Source: an uncultured Chloroflexota bacterium | GTDB lineage: Bacteria > Chloroflexota > Limnocylindria > Limnocylindrales > CSP1-4 | NCBI GenBank assembly: GCA_903928275.1 | Contig: CAIYQJ010000193.1 | Coordinates: 1-8,410, forward strand | Length of the DNA stretch: 8,410 nucleotides | Direction: 5' to 3' | In this document: positions 6,006 through 8,410 of the stretch, piece after piece | How the letters are laid out: the number at the start of each line of letters is the position of its first letter | How positions within the stretch are numbered: the stretch's first letter is position 1 | Made by a program: the position numbers and the translations under genes | The notes under the pieces: generated by a model | The model's input: only the letters and a program-made list of their open reading frames with translations | Database searches by the model: none | What the model was told of the DNA's origin: nothing

Positions 6006-6475
6006 CGCCCACGCCCGCCGCGCGTCGCGCGTGCTGTCTCCGGCTCGGCCTGCTCGTCGGCCTCCGGGAGCAGGATGCCATCTAGGGGGACGTCCCAGTG
6101 CGCCTCGAGCAGCTCGAAGCGGCGTCGCTCCTCGGCCGCGTACTTCTCGCGATCCGGGTAGAGCCGCTCGATGATGGCCGGGTCGGAGTGCTCCTCCATC
6201 GCGGCCCAGTCCCGGTAGATGATCGTCACGAGGACGTCCCAGTCGGCGCGGCCGTCCCCGTGGAACCGCGGCACCTCGAGGATGACGTCGAGGAGCCGGC
6301 CCTCGTCGCGCTGCGCGCGGAGGAGCGGCCAGTGGTTGCGGACGAAGAGCTCGAGGAACTCGTCGTGGGCGCCCCACTTCGTCCGGTAGTAGTACGCGGC
6401 GCAGACCGGGTCGCCGGCGAGACGGCCGCCGGCGGTCGGCATCGCCACGGCGCTCTTCTCTTTCTTCGGACTCAT
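6002..6475 (-). CDS. Small conserved-looking protein, possibly a ferredoxin-like/dimeric alpha-beta barrel fold, function unknown
   Basis: A 157-residue soluble protein with no signal peptide or membrane helix. The core at residues 25-133 reads as alternating strands and amphipathic helices. CAAYYYRTKWGAHDEFLELF is a strand then helix, followed by NHWPLLRAQRDEGR, a strand LLDVILEVP, WDVLVTIIYRDWAAMEE (strand then helix), and a long charged helix ending FELLEAHWDVPL. This order resembles dimeric alpha-beta barrel (NIPSNAP/EthD-like) proteins, which is an inference from pattern. No catalytic motif is visible. The tail (140-157) is low complexity. The start is set by GGGAGGG 5 bases upstream and by the ATGA overlap with the mannosyltransferase stop; the end overlaps the next start by 4 bases. 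The three genes are therefore very probably co-translated. Confidence 0.85.
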   Translation of the reverse strand: MSPKKEKSAVAMPTAGGRLAGDPVCAAYYYRTKWGAHDEFLELFVRNHWPLLRAQRDEGRLLDVILEVPRFHGDGRADWDVLVTIIYRDWAAMEEHSDPAIIERLYPDREKYAAEERRRFELLEAHWDVPLDGILLPEADEQAEPETARATRGGRGR

Positions 6476-7308
6476 GCGTTCCCTCCCGGTGTATGGTCGC
6501 CGCGGCGCCCGAGCGCTCGCCCGGTCGCGCCGCGGACCTGCTCGGCCCGGAGCGCGACCACGACGACGAGCGCCTCGACGACGATGCGGCGCGACATCTT
6601 GGAGCTGCCGACACGGCGGTCGCGGAAGACGATGGGCACCTCGCGGATGCGGGCGTGCGCGAGCTTCGCTCGCCAGGTCATCTCGATCTGGAACACGTAG
6701 CCGCCGGCGTGGACGCCGGCGAACGGGATCGACGCGAGCACGGGCGCGCGCCACGCCTTGAACCCGCCCGTCAGATCGTGGACCGGCAGCGCGAGGACGA
6801 TCCGCGCGAAGAGGCTTCCGCCCCGCGAGATGACCCGGCGCCCGAGGCCCCAGTCCTCGACGCCGCCGCCCTGCACGTACCGCGAGCCGATCACGAGGTC
6901 GGCTTCGCCCTCCGCGATGGGCCGGACGAGGCCCGGGAGCGCGCCTGGGTCGTGCGACCAGTCGGCGTCCATCTGGACCACCGTGCCCGCACCGCCCCGC
7001 AGCGCCACGCCGAACCCGTCGAGGTACGCGCGGCCGAGCCCCTGCTTGCCGGGCCGGTGCCGGACGCGGATGCGCGGGTCCGCGGCGGCGAGCGTGTCGG
7101 CGAGCTCGCCCGTGCCATCGGGGGACGAGTCGTCGACGACGAGAAGCGTTGCCGCGGGAAGCGTGGCAAGGATCGCCGCGGAGATCGTCGGAAGGTTCTC
7201 GATCTCGTTGAACGTGGGCAGGACCACCCATGTCCCTTCCCCCGCGGCCCCTGCCGAGGCAGGCGGAGGGGGCGGCTGGGGTGCGTTCCGGGGCGGCTGG
7301 TCCGTCAT
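6472..7308 (-). CDS. Polyprenol-phosphate mannosyltransferase (GT2 family, DPM1-like)
   Basis: Transfers mannose, or a related hexose, from a GDP-sugar to polyprenyl phosphate on the cytoplasmic membrane face, giving the lipid-linked donor used by envelope glycosyltransferases. The protein has 278 residues. Residues 1-24 are a Pro/Ala-rich tail. GT-A motifs follow: WVVLPTFNEIENLP (27-40), LLVVDDSSPDGTGELAD (55-71), RPGKQGLGRAYLDGFG (85-100), VQMDADWSHDP (111-121, with Asp114 and Asp116 as the metal-binding DAD), LVIGSRYVQGG, LTGGFKAWR, and VPIVFRDRRVGSSKMS near the end. These are characteristic of DPM1 and Ppm1-type enzymes. It lacks the C-terminal membrane helices of DPM1-GtrA fusions, though a hydrophobic EALVVVVAL stretch could touch the membrane. 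The Ig-repeat gene ends 22 bases upstream. Glucosyl transfer is possible, but the motifs favour mannose. Confidence 0.92.
   Translation of the reverse strand: MTDQPPRNAPQPPPPPASAGAAGEGTWVVLPTFNEIENLPTISAAILATLPAATLLVVDDSSPDGTGELADTLAAADPRIRVRHRPGKQGLGRAYLDGFGVALRGGAGTVVQMDADWSHDPGALPGLVRPIAEGEADLVIGSRYVQGGGVEDWGLGRRVISRGGSLFARIVLALPVHDLTGGFKAWRAPVLASIPFAGVHAGGYVFQIEMTWRAKLAHARIREVPIVFRDRRVGSSKMSRRIVVEALVVVVALRAEQVRGATGRALGRRGDHTPGGNA
6481..6487 (-). promoter_or_regulatory. Shine-Dalgarno site for the 157-residue protein
   Basis: The minus strand reads GGGAGGG, 5 bases before the ATG at 6475 and inside the end of the mannosyltransferase gene. It supports this start over the internal Met12. 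Confidence 0.7.
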
Positions 7309-7315
7309 CCGGTCC

Positions 7316-7321
7316 AGTGTA
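7316..7321 (-). promoter_or_regulatory. Possible -10 hexamer (TACACT) for a leaderless mannosyltransferase transcript
   Basis: The minus strand reads TACACT, followed by exactly 7 bases (GGACCGG) and then the ATG at 7308. That is the spacing seen at leaderless promoters. There is no good Shine-Dalgarno. A 17-base spacer upstream leads to TCGAAG, only three of six matches to TTGACA. The site could equally be chance, with the gene read through from upstream. Confidence 0.3.
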
Positions 7322-7330
7322 GGCGACCGG

Positions 7331-8410
7331 TCACTGCACTTCGACCGATGTCCGTCCGACCTCGAGACCCCCTGCGGTATCGCGGCCGGCGACGGTCACG
7401 ACCGCAGGACCCGTCCCGCCGGGACGGACCGGGAAGGTCGCCGTCCAGCGACCCGGGCCGGCCACCGTGCCGGGGATCTTCACCGCCGCGAGACCGGCCT
7501 GTCCGAACGTGAAGGACGGCGTGGACCGCAGCGGCTCCGATGCCACAGCCGTCACCACGAGGCGGCCGCCCGCCGTGACGGTCGGTGCGGAGGCGTGGAC
7601 CTGGAAGGCACCGACGAAGACACTGCGCCGCATCTCCGTCGTACCGAGGGCGGTCGTGGCGCGGAGCACGATCGTGTACATGCCGTCGGCGACGAACGCA
7701 TCGCCGGCCCGGCCGTCCCACGTCCACGAGTACGCGCCGGCGCCCTGCGCGCGGGCGTCCCAGGCGACGCGGATCTCGGCTCCCGACGGGTCGAGGATCG
7801 CGAGGTGCGTCGTCGCGGGGCCCGCGAGCCGGTACGTGATGCGCGTCGTGGCGGCGAGGACGTCGCCGTCGGCGGGCGCGAACCGACCGGGCGTGACGGC
7901 GAAGGACCCGACCGTCCGGTCGACGACCAGCGGGAGGTCGGCGCTGGCGGGGCTGCCGGTCGCGCCGACGAGGTCGACGGCGACATGGTAGGCAGCGTCC
8001 GGGACCGGCTTGCCCTTCGCGTCGGTGCCGTCCCAGCGGACGGTCCCGGTGGTGGCGTCGACCTGTGGCCACGCGCGCACGACCGCGGGCCCGCGCATGA
8101 GGCGGATCGTCCCGGAGGCGAGAACATCGGTCGTCCACACGATCGTCGCGACGTCGGCCGCCCCGTCGCCGTTCGGCGAGATCGCGGCCGGGACGACCGT
8201 CACCGCCAGGTGCGGGCCGGCGCGCACCAGGGTCACGTCCCACGTGGCCGCGCCCGCGTTCCCCGCGGCATCGAACACGCGGAGCGTGGCACGGTACGTC
8301 CCGCCGGGGACCTTCGCGCCGGCATCGGACCGGCCGTCCCACGCGGCCGTCGCCGGAGATCGTCCGGACGACCGTGCCCACGGTCGCCGTGGCGCCCGCG
8401 GTGCCGGCCG
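7331..8410 (-). CDS. FlgD-type Ig-like repeat protein, probably secreted; 5' end outside window, likely frameshift near 8348
   Basis: C-terminal part of a larger beta-sandwich repeat protein. Counting from the codon at 8278, SPNGDGAADV (34-43) is followed by VRWDGTDAKGKPVPDAAYHV (80-99). FAPADGDVLAATTRITYRL (133-151) is followed by WTWDGRAGDAFVADGMYTIV (185-204). An earlier WDGRSDAGAKVPGGTY starts at 8341. The SPNGDG ... WDG...G..V..G.Y pattern is typical of FlgD Ig-like domains in exported surface proteins. Residues 225-315 form a different C-terminal beta-rich domain without an anchor. Upstream of about 8348 the frame used downstream becomes Arg/Pro-rich nonsense. The neighbouring frame instead reads ATVGTVVRTISGDG, the expected preceding strand. 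No lipobox, LPXTG or membrane helix is seen in this part. Function is unknown; adhesion or a structural role is a guess. Confidence 0.8.
   Translation of the reverse strand, partial: RPAPRAPRRPWARSSGRSPATAAWDGRSDAGAKVPGGTYRATLRVFDAAGNAGAATWDVTLVRAGPHLAVTVVPAAISPNGDGAADVATIVWTTDVLASGTIRLMRGPAVVRAWPQVDATTGTVRWDGTDAKGKPVPDAAYHVAVDLVGATGSPASADLPLVVDRTVGSFAVTPGRFAPADGDVLAATTRITYRLAGPATTHLAILDPSGAEIRVAWDARAQGAGAYSWTWDGRAGDAFVADGMYTIVLRATTALGTTEMRRSVFVGAFQVHASAPTVTAGGRLVVTAVASEPLRSTPSFTFGQAGLAAVKIPGTVAGPGRWTATFPVRPGGTGPAVVTVAGRDTAGGLEVGRTSVEVQ

Noticed and set aside
7305..8381. Minus-strand open frame of 358 codons overlapping the Ig-repeat gene
   Set aside because: Only its first dozen or so codons look like protein, and these probably belong to the Ig-repeat gene before a frameshift. 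The rest is Arg-rich shadow of the true frame.

Overview
The window is GC-rich bacterial DNA with every supportable gene on the minus strand, so it is read from high to low coordinates. The base composition, GTG/TTG starts, tight start-stop overlaps and protein flavour fit a high-GC soil or sediment bacterium. Chloroflexota (Limnocylindria-like) is my best guess and Actinomycetota the alternative; this comes from general resemblance only, since no marker gene is present.

Layout in transcription order. (1) 8410-7331: the C-terminal part of a probably secreted protein built of FlgD-type Ig-like repeats. It is cut by the window edge, and a likely one-base frameshift lies near 8348. (2) 7308-5442: a three-gene unit joined by two 4-base ATGA overlaps. 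It encodes a polyprenol-phosphate mannosyltransferase (GT2, DPM1-like), a small protein of unknown function, and a C-terminally membrane-anchored protein made of 15-residue repeats. (3) 5441-5279: an intergenic stretch with a perfect 15-bp inverted repeat, a TATACT -10-like hexamer in its loop, and a possible 18-codon leader ORF. (4) 5278-1: a five-gene nucleotide-sugar operon. It encodes a left-handed beta-helix acyltransferase with a C-terminal zinc ribbon, a DegT/DnrJ/EryC1 PLP aminotransferase, a Gfo/Idh/MocA oxidoreductase, a UDP-sugar 6-dehydrogenase and a non-hydrolysing UDP-GlcNAc 2-epimerase, the last cut by the left edge.

Taken together, the five genes of block 4 match one for one the enzyme set (WbpA, WbpB, WbpE, WbpD, WbpI) that in Pseudomonas and Bordetella converts UDP-GlcNAc to UDP-2,3-diacetamido-2,3-dideoxy-D-mannuronic acid, UDP-ManNAc3NAcA. 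The locus therefore most likely makes an activated diacetamido uronic acid for a surface glycan. The polyprenol-phosphate mannosyltransferase upstream fits a cell-envelope glycosylation setting. The least understood part is the pair of small genes between 6475 and 5442, especially the 15-residue-repeat membrane protein. No RNA genes, CRISPR arrays, insertion sequences or integration sites were seen.
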